From Lachnospiraceae bacterium (GTDB lineage Bacteria; Bacillota_A; Clostridia; Lachnospirales; Lachnospiraceae): 64,000 bases of DNA. A program made the translations under genes and the position numbers. The notes under the pieces were generated by a model. It had not been told where the DNA came from and made no database searches. It saw nothing but the letters and a program-made list of their open reading frames with translations. Shown here in pieces: positions 25,096-33,462 of this stretch (the stretch's first letter is position 1; each line of letters begins with the position of its first letter). The stretch covers positions 372,001 to 436,000 of the forward strand of contig JAFWYN010000005.1 of the NCBI GenBank assembly GCA_017522685.1, read 5' to 3'.

Positions 25096-25881
25096 ATGAC
25101 AGAAAGTGAAATTAAATCAAAATTAGAGAAGTATGCAAATTCGAATGCTATGATAAGCAAGGAAGACTATGAGGAAATTCGTCGTCTTACGGAAGAGTAT
25201 CCCAATATTGCAACAGAGGTAATCGTAGAAAATGGCAACACAAATTGGCATGGTACTACTGACAACAGACTCAGAATGATAGAGCAGTTGTTTGATATGG
25301 GGTTGGGAGAGGATATTGCATTATTTGAAGCAGAGCGTTTATCAAGGGGATATTCTTTCTACAGATGTATTCCCAGAGAAGGTAGAATGCTTAGAAACTG
25401 GCTTGCCTGTAAAACAGACGAGAGACCAACCGGATGGCCGCAAACTGAGCAAATTCCTGGTTATTATGTTGGTCCTTGGGATAGAAAACAAGCATATATG
25501 GTGTGTCTAATGTCCAAATATAACGAATATATGGCTCGCAGTTTGGTATATGCCATAAAGGCTGGCTATCCAGACCTTTTCAGAGAACCTGTTAAGAATA
25601 TGTTGGAATTATGGGGAATGGATTATACCTGTAAATTTTTGGATGAAATGGTAGAAAGATATCAGCCAGGAAAAACAGATGTTGTGGAAATGTACTCCAT
25701 TCTATCTACTATGCAATGGAGAACGAAACAGGAAACACAATTATATGAAAAATACATAAATCATTGGATCGAAACCGAATGGGATGAATATTTGGATATC
25801 ATGACGAAGATGAAAAATAGAGGTGGTGACCTTGGGAAAAAGGCATATAAGAAGATAATTAAGCCTCGATTAGACGCATAA
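25096..25881 (+). CDS. Soluble protein of unknown function
   Basis: A 261-residue protein without signal or membrane segment, rich in aromatic residues and helix-forming stretches (EDYEEIRRLTEEYPNIATEV, then MIEQLFDMGLGEDIALFEAERL). AAGGAGAAAT precedes the ATG. A helical-repeat fold is likely from the alternating pattern. No domain is recognised. It sits in an AT-richer accessory stretch between a gene remnant and a multi-hairpin element, the type of place where orphan immunity or defence genes are found, but nothing in the protein shows such a role. Confidence 0.6.
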   Translation: MTESEIKSKLEKYANSNAMISKEDYEEIRRLTEEYPNIATEVIVENGNTNWHGTTDNRLRMIEQLFDMGLGEDIALFEAERLSRGYSFYRCIPREGRMLRNWLACKTDERPTGWPQTEQIPGYYVGPWDRKQAYMVCLMSKYNEYMARSLVYAIKAGYPDLFREPVKNMLELWGMDYTCKFLDEMVERYQPGKTDVVEMYSILSTMQWRTKQETQLYEKYINHWIETEWDEYLDIMTKMKNRGGDLGKKAYKKIIKPRLDA

Positions 25882-26333
25882 GGAAGCATCTTTATAATGC
25901 GGTTGTAGGGGCATAAAAAATTTTTCAGTTTCACGAATATCCTGTAATTGAAAATAGGCTTATCCGCCATATGGGTGGCTAAGCCTATTTTTGCAGTGGG
26001 GCGGTTAAACTTTCGGCTTTCACGAGCTTTCGCCATGCCGACAGACTCACAAGCTGGCGCTTGTTCGTTGTCGCGGCATTCGCCGTATGTAGATGAACTC
26101 GAATATGTCTGCTCGTGTGCAAGCACCCGGCAGTCAATTCGAGTCATCTACGCATGCCTCATTGCTGACTTGACATATAAATATACAAATGATATTATAA
26201 ATTCACAGATAATTCCGTTCTTGGAGTTTCTATATTTCTATGTTTTGTGTGTCTGCACAGAACATTCTTAATCATATCGTGGCAGCTTTGCCGGATAACC
26301 GTTTTATCTAATTTCATATCAAAGGAGGATTTT
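25882..26333. repeat. Non-coding region with a three-hairpin element
   Basis: Three inverted repeats follow one another: AAAATAGGCTTA/TAAGCCTATTTT (25951-25991, terminator-like), ATGCCG...ACAAGC/GCTTGT...CGGCAT (26035-26079), and GTAGATGA-CTCGAAT arms (26089-26151). The middle part is GC-richer than its surroundings. Frames on both strands cross it but have no ribosome binding sites. It looks like a mobile multi-hairpin repeat. The last 180 bp are the AT-rich leader of the nuclease gene. Confidence 0.6.
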
Positions 26334-27458
26334 ATGCATTACGAAAGACTTGCAGAAGCTATTTTTTTCCCCAGGAGAAATTTACCTGAGGACCTGAAGG
26401 ATGTTAGGGCGTGGGAGAAGGTCATGGAGCAAATACGCAGTGATACTTATACCTATTCCCTATTTATGAAAATGCCGTCAGAGGCACAAAGGCGCCTGGT
26501 GGAGTTCTGTATGGGCAACAGAAACTTAAAAATTACATATGAACCGTTTTTTCAGCATATTTTTAATCCGGAGTTACATCCGGAGAGGCTTACCATGTTG
26601 ATAAGTGCGATTTTGAAACAAAAAATTAAGATTATACATGTGATGCCCAGAGAGGGAAAACGACTCTCACATGATTCGTCACTGGTTATTATGGACATCC
26701 TGGTGGAACTGGAGGACGGAAGCTATGTAAATGTGGAAATTCAGAAGTTTGGGTACTATTTCCCTATGCAACGTTCCTTCTGCTATGGAGCGGATATGAT
26801 GGTGCGTCAATACGCCAAGCTGAAGGAAGACCTGGGAGACAGATTTACATATCGGCATATGAGGCCGGTTTATGTTATCGTTCTTATGGAGAATAGCCCG
26901 AAGGAATTTAGTGCATTTCCGGGCGACTATGTGCATCGCTCTATTTTTCAATTTGATACCGGTTTGGAGTTAGGAAATCTAATGAACCTAATTTATATCC
27001 CGCTTGATATTTTCCGCAATATGCCTCATAATGAAATTGGAGAGTTGGAAGCGTGGCTATATTTTCTGGGTTCGGATGAACCGAAGGATATCAATAGGAT
27101 TATAGAGAAGTATCCGTATTTCGAGGAATTGTATCAGGAGATTGTTTATTTTCGTTATCACCCAAAGGAGTTGGTAGGTATGTATTCAGAAGCATTGGAA
27201 ATTTTAGACCGTAACACGGTAGAATTTATGTTGGATGATATGAAAAAGGAAGCAGATGATTTGCGGGTAGATTTGAATAAACAGGAAGCCCGTGTGGCAG
27301 AGTTGGGCAACGAGTTGGCAGAAAGAGAGGCACAAGTAGCTGGGTTAGATGCTGAGCTGTCAGAGAAGGAAGCTGAGATATCCCAGAAGGACGCTGAGCT
27401 GTCTGAGAAGGACGCCGAAATTGCCAGATTAAAGGCCTTGTTAGAGCAAAGAAAATAG
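26334..27458 (+). CDS. Rpn/PD-(D/E)XK nuclease-family (transposase-like) protein with coiled-coil tail
   Basis: A 374-residue protein. The central part has the PD-(D/E)XK signature of the Rpn/PF12784 group: D-x-L-V-I-M-D-I-L-V-E followed by YVNVEIQKFG (Asp and Glu-x-Gln), then RSFCYGADMMVRQYAKLKE. These families are called recombination-promoting nucleases or putative transposases; most act in DNA cleavage or are of unknown role. The last 70 residues form a coiled coil of near-identical heptads (DAELSEKEAEISQKDAEL) encoded by repeated DNA. The start is ATG 26334 with AAAGGAGG. It follows the multi-hairpin element. Confidence 0.75.
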   Translation: MHYERLAEAIFFPRRNLPEDLKDVRAWEKVMEQIRSDTYTYSLFMKMPSEAQRRLVEFCMGNRNLKITYEPFFQHIFNPELHPERLTMLISAILKQKIKIIHVMPREGKRLSHDSSLVIMDILVELEDGSYVNVEIQKFGYYFPMQRSFCYGADMMVRQYAKLKEDLGDRFTYRHMRPVYVIVLMENSPKEFSAFPGDYVHRSIFQFDTGLELGNLMNLIYIPLDIFRNMPHNEIGELEAWLYFLGSDEPKDINRIIEKYPYFEELYQEIVYFRYHPKELVGMYSEALEILDRNTVEFMLDDMKKEADDLRVDLNKQEARVAELGNELAEREAQVAGLDAELSEKEAEISQKDAELSEKDAEIARLKALLEQRK

Positions 27459-27479
27459 CGAAAAATAGGGAGTACCCAA

Positions 27480-27695
27480 ATGTTCCGGAAAAAACAAAAG
27501 ACAAAATTTTATGATAAGGAAAACTTAAGACCCGTCATCCGTGCCAGTATTTGCAACGGTGAGCAGGTAGCAGGATTTAAGGATGTGAATACCGGGAAGT
27601 TTATGGAAGTGATGCTGATTCGGGATCATAAGGATTTGTATGAGTTTAAAGAGATGTATGGGATAAGGGACGAAGAGATTACCAAAGAATGGTAG
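27480..27695 (+). CDS. Small conserved-looking protein of unknown function
   Basis: A 71-residue soluble protein: a basic N terminus (MFRKKQKTKFYDKENL), then RPVIRASICNGEQVAGFKD, and a strand-helix ending LIRDHKDLYEFKEMYGI. The ICNGEQVAGFKD segment looks constrained and recalls short Firmicutes proteins of unknown role. It is 21 bp after the nuclease gene and on the same strand, with weak signals before the ATG (GGGAG), so it may be cotranscribed. No catalytic motif is seen. A terminator follows. Confidence 0.55.
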   Translation: MFRKKQKTKFYDKENLRPVIRASICNGEQVAGFKDVNTGKFMEVMLIRDHKDLYEFKEMYGIRDEEITKEW

Positions 27696-27704
27696 AGTTT
27701 AATC

Positions 27705-27742
27705 ATGGTGGCAGGAAGTAATTCTTGCCACCATTTAAAATA
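27705..27742 (+). terminator. Hairpin terminator
   Basis: TGGTGGCA (27706-27713) pairs with TGCCACCA (27726-27733) and is followed by TTTAAAATATT. Confidence 0.65.
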
Positions 27743-27806
27743 TTCTAAATTTTTTGTCACCAAATTTATTCATACCACACTATATGTGTGAAGGGAGACG
27801 AAAGGC

Positions 27807-29450
27807 ATGGATGAAACAAAGAAAATGCAGGAGAAATTGATAAAGGAATTTACGGAAGAATACATGGAGCCGTTGTTTTACTTCTGTCTGAAGAAGACGG
27901 GAGACAGTGAGGAGGCACAGGATTTGACCCAGGATATTGCACTGAATATTCTGACAGCCTTAAACGGCAAGATCATTCCGGCTAATTTTTCAGCATGGGT
28001 TTGGAAAATCGCACGCAACAGGTACAGTGTATGGGCAGACAGGAAGCATAGGAGAGCGGAGTCGGTAACCGGTACCGATATCGCCGATTATGAAATTGCA
28101 GACGAAAATACTGACCTCCTTGAAAGCGTAATTCACAGTGAACAGCTGGCACTGTTAAGGGAAGGACTGGCATTTATTTCCGGAGATTACAGAGATATCC
28201 TGGTAGCCTATTACATAGAAGACCGAAGTGTGCGTGATATCGCCGATGCACTGTCCCTTTCACAGGACACGGTAAAGCAGAGACTGCACCGTGCCAGAAA
28301 AATATTGAAAGAAGGTATGAATATGGCAAGAGAATTTGGAAGATTATCTTTTAAACCTGAGAACATTGTATTTGATAATAGCGGACGCTTTGGCATGTGG
28401 GGAGAACCTTGGAAATATTTGAACCGGATTTTATGTAAGAACATTTTACTGGCTGCTTACAGAAATCCCTCCACTGCGGAGGAGCTGGCTATCGAAGTAG
28501 GGGTGGCGCTTCCCTATATGGAGGCTGAGCTGGAGGATCTGACAGGTGCCACATTATTGCACAAGGTGGGCAATAAATACGAAGCCAATCTGATGATCGT
28601 CAGTGCTGTTGCACAAGAGAAAGTGAATGCCCATATGCAGGGTATGATACATGAACTGACAGAGCAGCTGATAAAAGCCATGGATATTTACACATGGAGG
28701 GATGAACATCAACCGGGTTGGCATGGTGGATATCAGTCCGCGGAGGATATGAGATGGACCCTTCTGATGCAGATGGTGGATGATGTGATTAGAGAGACAG
28801 AGGAACGTTATAAAAAAGAGGAAGGTGCTAATCCCAATATTGGTCCCATGGGACATACCATCCGACCGAATAACGGCGAGTGGGATGTGGTAGGAAGAGA
28901 AGAGAGTAGCTGTGAGTTCCCGGCTGCGGTAGGACTTCATTGTTGCAGGCAGTTTGGCGCATATCAATTTTACTATAAAGAGATAGCAGAAAAGAAGTCT
29001 GACACCTTAGTTTATGATGAAAAATGTGAATATGCTTTGCAACAAGTGGCCATGGGAGAAGGTAAAAAAGTGAAAAAAGAATTGCTGAATCACCTGGAAC
29101 AAGAAGGTTATCTTGTGAAGCGTGGAGACAAATATGAGCCTACCTTTTTGGTAATGTATCAGGATGCCAGACCCATTACGGAAGAGCAACAGGAAAGCTT
29201 GAAAAGCTTTTATGAGACCTTCCGGCAGGTGGCAGATGCCATGGGCAGACATTATGAGTTTTGCCGTGAACAGGTATTGGCAGAGGTTCCGGAGTTTTTG
29301 AAGGAGAATAATCATCTGATAAATCATGTGATTGCCAGCTTTCTGTATAAGGTTCGTGGTGCCGTCCTGGAGGAGGCGATCCGTCAGGGATACCTTACTT
29401 ATGACGAAGCGAAAGATAATCGTATGTTGGGTGTGTATTTGTATGTTTAA
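27807..29450 (+). CDS. ECF-type sigma factor with a large C-terminal extension
   Basis: A 547-residue protein. Residues 1-170 are an ordinary ECF sigma factor: region 2 with FYFCLKKTGDSEEAQDLTQDI and SAWVWKIARNRY, region 4 with VRDIADALSLSQDTVKQRLHRAR. It continues in frame for about 375 residues, more than double the family length. The extension has helix-rich parts resembling winged-helix repeats (AAYRNPSTAEELAIEVGVALPYMEAELEDL, and LLNHLEQEGYLVKRGDKYEPT). It has no membrane segment and no anti-sigma gene beside it, so regulation may be built into the extension, as in ECF groups with C-terminal domains. Targets are unknown. Confidence 0.75.
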   Translation: MDETKKMQEKLIKEFTEEYMEPLFYFCLKKTGDSEEAQDLTQDIALNILTALNGKIIPANFSAWVWKIARNRYSVWADRKHRRAESVTGTDIADYEIADENTDLLESVIHSEQLALLREGLAFISGDYRDILVAYYIEDRSVRDIADALSLSQDTVKQRLHRARKILKEGMNMAREFGRLSFKPENIVFDNSGRFGMWGEPWKYLNRILCKNILLAAYRNPSTAEELAIEVGVALPYMEAELEDLTGATLLHKVGNKYEANLMIVSAVAQEKVNAHMQGMIHELTEQLIKAMDIYTWRDEHQPGWHGGYQSAEDMRWTLLMQMVDDVIRETEERYKKEEGANPNIGPMGHTIRPNNGEWDVVGREESSCEFPAAVGLHCCRQFGAYQFYYKEIAEKKSDTLVYDEKCEYALQQVAMGEGKKVKKELLNHLEQEGYLVKRGDKYEPTFLVMYQDARPITEEQQESLKSFYETFRQVADAMGRHYEFCREQVLAEVPEFLKENNHLINHVIASFLYKVRGAVLEEAIRQGYLTYDEAKDNRMLGVYLYV

Positions 29451-29472
29451 TAAGTGAAATTAGTGTTAAAGG

Positions 29473-29515
29473 GCCGTCCTTCTCAAGGGTATGAGAAGGG
29501 CGGATTTATTATTTT
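29473..29515 (+). terminator. Intrinsic terminator after the sigma factor
   Basis: CCGTCCTTCTCA (29474-29485) pairs with TGAGAAGGGCGG (29492-29503) and is followed by ATTTATTATTTTT. Confidence 0.75.
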
Positions 29516-29536
29516 TATAATTTCGTAAAAAACCTC

Positions 29537-29567
29537 TTGACCTGTGCCCAAGGCGCAGGTTTACAAT
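29537..29567 (+). promoter_or_regulatory. MerR-type promoter with 19-bp spacer and operator dyad
   Basis: TTGACC (29537-29542) and TACAAT (29562-29567) are 19 bp apart, the overlong spacing that MerR proteins correct by twisting DNA. The spacer holds the dyad ACCTGTGCC...GGCGCAGGT (29540-29560). It precedes the MerR gene at 29674, so autoregulation is likely. Confidence 0.75.
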
Positions 29568-29673
29568 GTGCTTGTAACAAAGAAAGTACTGCTAACTGCG
29601 ATTGTCGCGGCCGGACAGAGCTGGTTTGCAGGAGGAAATGTTAAGATTTATTGTGAGTACGGAGGATTAAGAT

Positions 29674-30549
29674 ATGAACCAAGCGGTAGAGCAAAAATTA
29701 TATAAAATCAGTGAAGTGGTAAAGATTACAGGGGCATCGCGTAAGGCCCTGCAGGAGTATGATAAGATGGATATGATACATCCTACCACAAAAACGGAGG
29801 GGGGATATTGGCTGTATAATGATGATGCGTTAATGGCAGTCAGCGTCATACAGATGTTTTCCATGGTTGGATATTCTCGTAAGGAAATTAAGGAATTTCT
29901 TCCTACCGTAACAGGATTTGATCATTTGGAGGAGCGTAAAGAAAAGTTTGAAGAAGCCATCAAACGTCTGGAAGAAAAGAAGGCAAAGATAGAGATTCTA
30001 ATGAGTATAGCGAAAACAATGAAGGATATTTGTTCACTTCCTAAAGAAGCGCTTCAGCAAATGCATGATTACAAATATGGTGGAACCTTTGCAGAACAGT
30101 CCTGTAAGGAGAAAATGGAACAGTTTGCAGACAATCTGGCGAAGCAGGATGAGGATGTTCAAGAACAAGTGCACGAGGCGTTGCCTTTAATGACTCCTTT
30201 TGTGGGAAAGTTTATGTTACTGGCCTGTTATCAAGAAGAATCTCCTACATCCTGTGTGGTACAGGAAAAGGTGGCAGAGGTGTTTGAAGAGTGGAAGAAG
30301 GGATATACACCGTTCATGCGGATGTTTGGAGAGTATTCCGAGACGGAAAACATAGAGGATAAGCCGCTTTCCGAACAATTAGGTGCTTTTCGTGGATATA
30401 GTGAAATTACTTTGGGTGGGTTGGAGCCAACTCCGCTGGGAGATACTCTGGAGATGCAGCTAAATCACCGCTACGGTGAAGGCACCGGAGACCGCATACG
30501 TGAAATGTTGGATGCATTTGTGGCGTTAAAAAGCGAGTCGGAGCAATAA
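29674..30549 (+). CDS. MerR-family transcriptional regulator with large effector domain
   Basis: A 291-residue regulator. Residues 8-75 are a MerR winged helix (YKISEVVKITGASRKALQEYDKMDMI, then GGYWLYNDDALMAVSVIQMF). A long dimerisation helix follows (about 95-125). The C-terminal part of about 160 residues resembles helical TipAS-like effector domains, which bind ligands or drugs. GGAGG precedes the ATG. Its promoter has the MerR 19-bp spacing. The transglutaminase-like gene 24 bp downstream is probably cotranscribed and may be part of its regulon. Confidence 0.85.
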   Translation: MNQAVEQKLYKISEVVKITGASRKALQEYDKMDMIHPTTKTEGGYWLYNDDALMAVSVIQMFSMVGYSRKEIKEFLPTVTGFDHLEERKEKFEEAIKRLEEKKAKIEILMSIAKTMKDICSLPKEALQQMHDYKYGGTFAEQSCKEKMEQFADNLAKQDEDVQEQVHEALPLMTPFVGKFMLLACYQEESPTSCVVQEKVAEVFEEWKKGYTPFMRMFGEYSETENIEDKPLSEQLGAFRGYSEITLGGLEPTPLGDTLEMQLNHRYGEGTGDRIREMLDAFVALKSESEQ

Positions 30550-30573
30550 AATATACAATGGGGAGATAACATC

Positions 30574-31572
30574 ATGAATATGCGATTCGTAAACAGACTT
30601 AAGAATGGGTGCTTGTGTGTAATAGTAGCAGCGGTAGCAACACTTCTGCTTAGCAACTTTTGGGGAGGCCCATCAGTTACACTGAGCAGAATAGTTGGTA
30701 TATTGGATTTAATAGCAATGGCCGGTTTGGTTTTCTGTATAGTACGTCTTTATCAATGCGGCATGTTGGGCAAAGGATTGGTTCCCGGACATCTGGACCT
30801 TCCGGAAAAGTTACGTTTAGAGCTTTTAAAGGAGTATGCCGAATACGACCAAAGCCGTCAGGAGAAGCCCTACACTTATGAATTCCGTATGGGTGGAAAG
30901 GTGCCGGCTATCTTGGAAAAATATGATTACAGCAAGTACTTAGAAGGTGTGGAGCCAGAGACCGATGAGGTAGCTTTCCGGATGCTGGACTTTGTGTGCG
31001 ACCATTTTCACCATGGGCCAACTGCAAGGGCTGTCAATGGCAACTTGACCAAACAGATAAAGCAGTATGAAAAGACGGAGTATGTAACCAATTGCCGCGG
31101 CCTGTCTAAATTATTGTCTTCCCTGCTATTATTGAATGGTATCAAGGCCAGGTTTGTGACCTGCCGTCCTTATGAGGAACCCTTTAATGACTGCCATGTG
31201 GTGGTTGATTGTGTGCTGCCTTCCGGAAAACGGATTATGCTGGATCCTACTTACCGATTATACCTGATGGATAAGCAAGGTGAGTATTTGTCCATAGAAG
31301 GCCTGCGTAAGGCGTTACTTACTGATGAGGAGATTACGTATAATCCCAATGCCGGCTACAACGGAGGTACCTTCGGTCCGAAGGATTTGGCGGATTACAG
31401 GGATTATATGGCTAAGAATCTGATTCGTATTTCTTCGGGAGTGTTGTTTGCAGACGGTAAGGAAGAGTGGGATGTGCGCCAGGTCATATTGGTACCTAAA
31501 GGATACCCTATAGAAAACTTCAAATATACCGGCAACTTTGTATTTAATGACGAAGCATTTTGGAGAATATAG
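30574..31572 (+). CDS. Transglutaminase-like cysteine hydrolase, membrane anchored
   Basis: A 332-residue protein. Two membrane helices near the N terminus (about 10-25 and 32-50) anchor it. The rest has the transglutaminase-like fold with Cys174 (TNCRGLSKLL), His208 (NDCHVVVDC) and Asp224 (MLDPTYRLY), the catalytic triad order of the family. Such bacterial proteins usually act as peptidases or amidases rather than crosslinkers. Which side of the membrane the domain faces is not certain. It is the second gene of the MerR operon and ends at a terminator. Confidence 0.78.
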   Translation: MNMRFVNRLKNGCLCVIVAAVATLLLSNFWGGPSVTLSRIVGILDLIAMAGLVFCIVRLYQCGMLGKGLVPGHLDLPEKLRLELLKEYAEYDQSRQEKPYTYEFRMGGKVPAILEKYDYSKYLEGVEPETDEVAFRMLDFVCDHFHHGPTARAVNGNLTKQIKQYEKTEYVTNCRGLSKLLSSLLLLNGIKARFVTCRPYEEPFNDCHVVVDCVLPSGKRIMLDPTYRLYLMDKQGEYLSIEGLRKALLTDEEITYNPNAGYNGGTFGPKDLADYRDYMAKNLIRISSGVLFADGKEEWDVRQVILVPKGYPIENFKYTGNFVFNDEAFWRI

Positions 31573-31579
31573 AAAAAGA

Positions 31580-31613
31580 GAAAACCACCCTGAAAAACGG
31601 GTGGTTTTCGTTA
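31580..31613. terminator. Bidirectional terminator
   Basis: GAAAACCACCC (31580-31590) pairs with GGGTGGTTTTC (31599-31609). It lies between the converging transglutaminase-like and DUF2812 genes and has A/T runs on both sides. Confidence 0.8.
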
Positions 31614-33014
31614 TTTGCCAAGCTTCTCGGCAATGGTTTTCATCTGTTCGGTAGTTAACTGCCAATCCTGTTCAAAATCAATTTCTACGATGCAATCATC
31701 ATAGCAGAGCAGGAAACGCATTTGCATTTCGTCAGCCAGCATTAGCTGATAAGCTTCATTGGCGCCCCAGGGTGCAGCATCGATAGAGATATGTGTTTCC
31801 CACGTTGGGTCTTCCGGTACGGGACGACCGTAGTTGTGTGCAAAGTCATCAAGCAATGCTTTCTTGCACGGATTATAGAGAAAAGGAGCTTTTATTCTGG
31901 TAATGGAATAATCCAGCCTTGGCTGGGTAAGAGCATCCCACCGTGGACGCTGCGTGGCAGCATCTTCTTCTAAAAATATAGATTTATTTTGTGTATGCAT
32001 TTCATAGGAGTATCCGTCATATTCCGTTTCTATCAAATCTTCAATGGTCAACGGAAGTGTGTCACCATAGACCTCAAAGGTTTGTCCTTTGAATTCGTAG
32101 GTATCCACGGGCACTTTCGCCGATGGGGAAGAAAGGACCGTAGCGATTACGAAAAAGATTAAAGTAATTGAGAATACAAAAGGAACAACAAGCGATAAAA
32201 CAAACGTGATATTTCGATTCATTTTTGCCGATAATTTCATTCGCTTCATCCACTTGGATATTCCTAAAATTACTGCCGTAAGACCCAGGACAATAGCAGT
32301 TGCCAATACTGCAATTAACGACGTCCTGCTGTCGGCAAAGGATAACAAAAGGAAGACAAACATCAATATCAGGAAAACAAGGATAACACATTTCGAACGA
32401 GGATGTCCCTTGGTAGCAACAAAGCTACCGTCCCGTTTCGCTGCAAGATTCGCACGCCTGTACCAACTAAAATAGCTTATGATACCGGCAAAAGGTATGG
32501 TTAACATCAGAATCCAGCATATTCCCGTGAATAGATTGTTATTGCTGGCAAGGAAGCTGATAGGGTCCAAAGAGAAACGCCAGAAGAAAAGTAGTGCCTG
32601 CAAGATTCCGCAACCGACTAAAAGATAATAGCTGGGTAACAGAGATTTCTTAACCGAGGTATGGATGGCTTCTACTTCTAAAAGGGCATCCGTTTCAATG
32701 GGAGTGGGTTGTTCATCTTCATTATAGAAAATCTGCATTTGGGCATTGGAAGCGGCCAGATGCCAGCCGGTGTGTTCACAAAAATCCTGAAAGGTCAGCT
32801 GGGCTTCGGATGGCTCCGGATCAAAGGCAGATGCCTTAGCAAAGTATACAACGGAAAAATGAATTTTCTTCGGTTCGATACGTTTGAATTGCCAACCCAA
32901 AGCAGTTATTCTATCCAGCATCCAACCGTTTTCGGCCTGTTTTTCCAAATAGTTCTCTATTCCTGTGCGATCATAAAAGGAAAAGAGAACAAAGCATCTT
33001 TTTGAATCTTTCAT
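31611..33014 (-). CDS. DUF2812 membrane protein
   Basis: A 467-residue protein. The N-terminal cytoplasmic domain (CFVLFSFYDRTGIENYLEKQAENGWML, then FCEHTGWHLAASNAQMQIF) is DUF2812. It is followed by five membrane helices (about 130-290) and an extracytoplasmic C-terminal domain of about 160 residues. DUF2812 genes are nearly always preceded by a PadR regulator, as here, where the start codon overlaps the end of the PadR gene (33011-33014). They are thought to be envelope proteins induced by stress or drugs, without a proven mechanism. Confidence 0.85.
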   Translation of the reverse strand: MKDSKRCFVLFSFYDRTGIENYLEKQAENGWMLDRITALGWQFKRIEPKKIHFSVVYFAKASAFDPEPSEAQLTFQDFCEHTGWHLAASNAQMQIFYNEDEQPTPIETDALLEVEAIHTSVKKSLLPSYYLLVGCGILQALLFFWRFSLDPISFLASNNNLFTGICWILMLTIPFAGIISYFSWYRRANLAAKRDGSFVATKGHPRSKCVILVFLILMFVFLLLSFADSRTSLIAVLATAIVLGLTAVILGISKWMKRMKLSAKMNRNITFVLSLVVPFVFSITLIFFVIATVLSSPSAKVPVDTYEFKGQTFEVYGDTLPLTIEDLIETEYDGYSYEMHTQNKSIFLEEDAATQRPRWDALTQPRLDYSITRIKAPFLYNPCKKALLDDFAHNYGRPVPEDPTWETHISIDAAPWGANEAYQLMLADEMQMRFLLCYDDCIVEIDFEQDWQLTTEQMKTIAEKLGK

Positions 33015-33343
33015 AAGTGTTCCTCCCCGTCGAAAATCCTATGATAATCTGCCAATTGTGCGGTTAATCTTTCACACTCTTTGGCAAGCATCTCGCTACC
33101 TTTCTCTGTAAGGATGTAGCTTCGTCGCCTGCCCTCTACTTTGGTTTCCCGTATCATTTCTGCATCCAAAAACTGTTCCAGCAGAGTATAAAGAGTACCG
33201 GAGCCCACGTTTACCCGTTGGTTTGTCATAGCCGGAACCCGGTCCAGGATATCCATGCCGTAGCATTCTTCTTTCAGACAAAGTAATGTATAAAACATTT
33301 GCTCGGTTAATGTGTGAAATTTTACTCGTGGCAAATGAGTCAC
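33011..33343 (-). CDS. PadR-family transcriptional repressor
   Basis: A 110-residue winged-helix regulator of the small PadR-s2 type: LTEQMFYTLLCLKEECYGMDILDRV, then VGSGTLYTLLEQFLDAEMI, VEGRRRSYILTEKG and a C-terminal dimerisation helix. Its promoter contains two short dyads that are probably its own operators, so it represses itself and the DUF2812 gene until an inducer binds. The first residues (MTHLPRVKFH) come from the ATG at 33343, with AAGGTGA upstream. Confidence 0.88.
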   Translation of the reverse strand: MTHLPRVKFHTLTEQMFYTLLCLKEECYGMDILDRVPAMTNQRVNVGSGTLYTLLEQFLDAEMIRETKVEGRRRSYILTEKGSEMLAKECERLTAQLADYHRIFDGEEHL

Positions 33344-33351
33344 CTTCCTTT

Positions 33352-33405
33352 CTCGATATTCGAGTATTATAGTTGCATTATATTCTCGATAATCGAGAAA
33401 GTCAA
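33352..33405 (-). promoter_or_regulatory. PadR operon promoter with two operator dyads
   Basis: On the minus strand TTGACT (33400-33405) and TATAAT (33377-33382) are 17 bp apart, and the spacer consists exactly of the dyad TTCTCGATTATCGAGAA (33383-33399). A second dyad CTCGA-TAT-TCGAG (33352-33364) lies in the leader. Binding at the spacer would block RNA polymerase. Confidence 0.8.
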
Positions 33406-33415
33406 GAACAATTTT

Positions 33416-33445
33416 GGAGCTGCCACAGATTTATGTGGTAGCTCC
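33416..33445. terminator. Hairpin 3' of the nucleosidase gene
   Basis: GGAGCTGCCACA (33416-33427) pairs with TGTGGTAGCTCC (33434-33445) with one mismatch. On the minus strand it is followed by AAAATTGTT, so it probably ends the transcript of the gene at 33463. Confidence 0.6.
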
Positions 33446-33462
33446 ATGTTTGTATCCGCTTT

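Noticed and set aside
25761..26147. 128-codon frame on the minus strand across the end of the 25096 gene and the hairpin element
   Set aside because: It has no ribosome binding site, overlaps a real gene for over 100 bp, and its residues follow the inverted repeats of the element.
25948..26271. 107-codon plus-strand frame through the three-hairpin element
   Set aside because: It begins inside a terminator-like hairpin without a ribosome site, and its composition reflects the repeats.
27290..27430. Regular DNA repeats that could suggest a CRISPR or minisatellite
   Set aside because: They are codons of the coiled-coil heptads in the Rpn-family gene; no spacers and no cas genes.
27772..27794. 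CACACTATATGTGTG dyad before the fused sigma gene as an operator
   Set aside because: Arms of 5 bp in AT-rich leader DNA; too weak to support alone.
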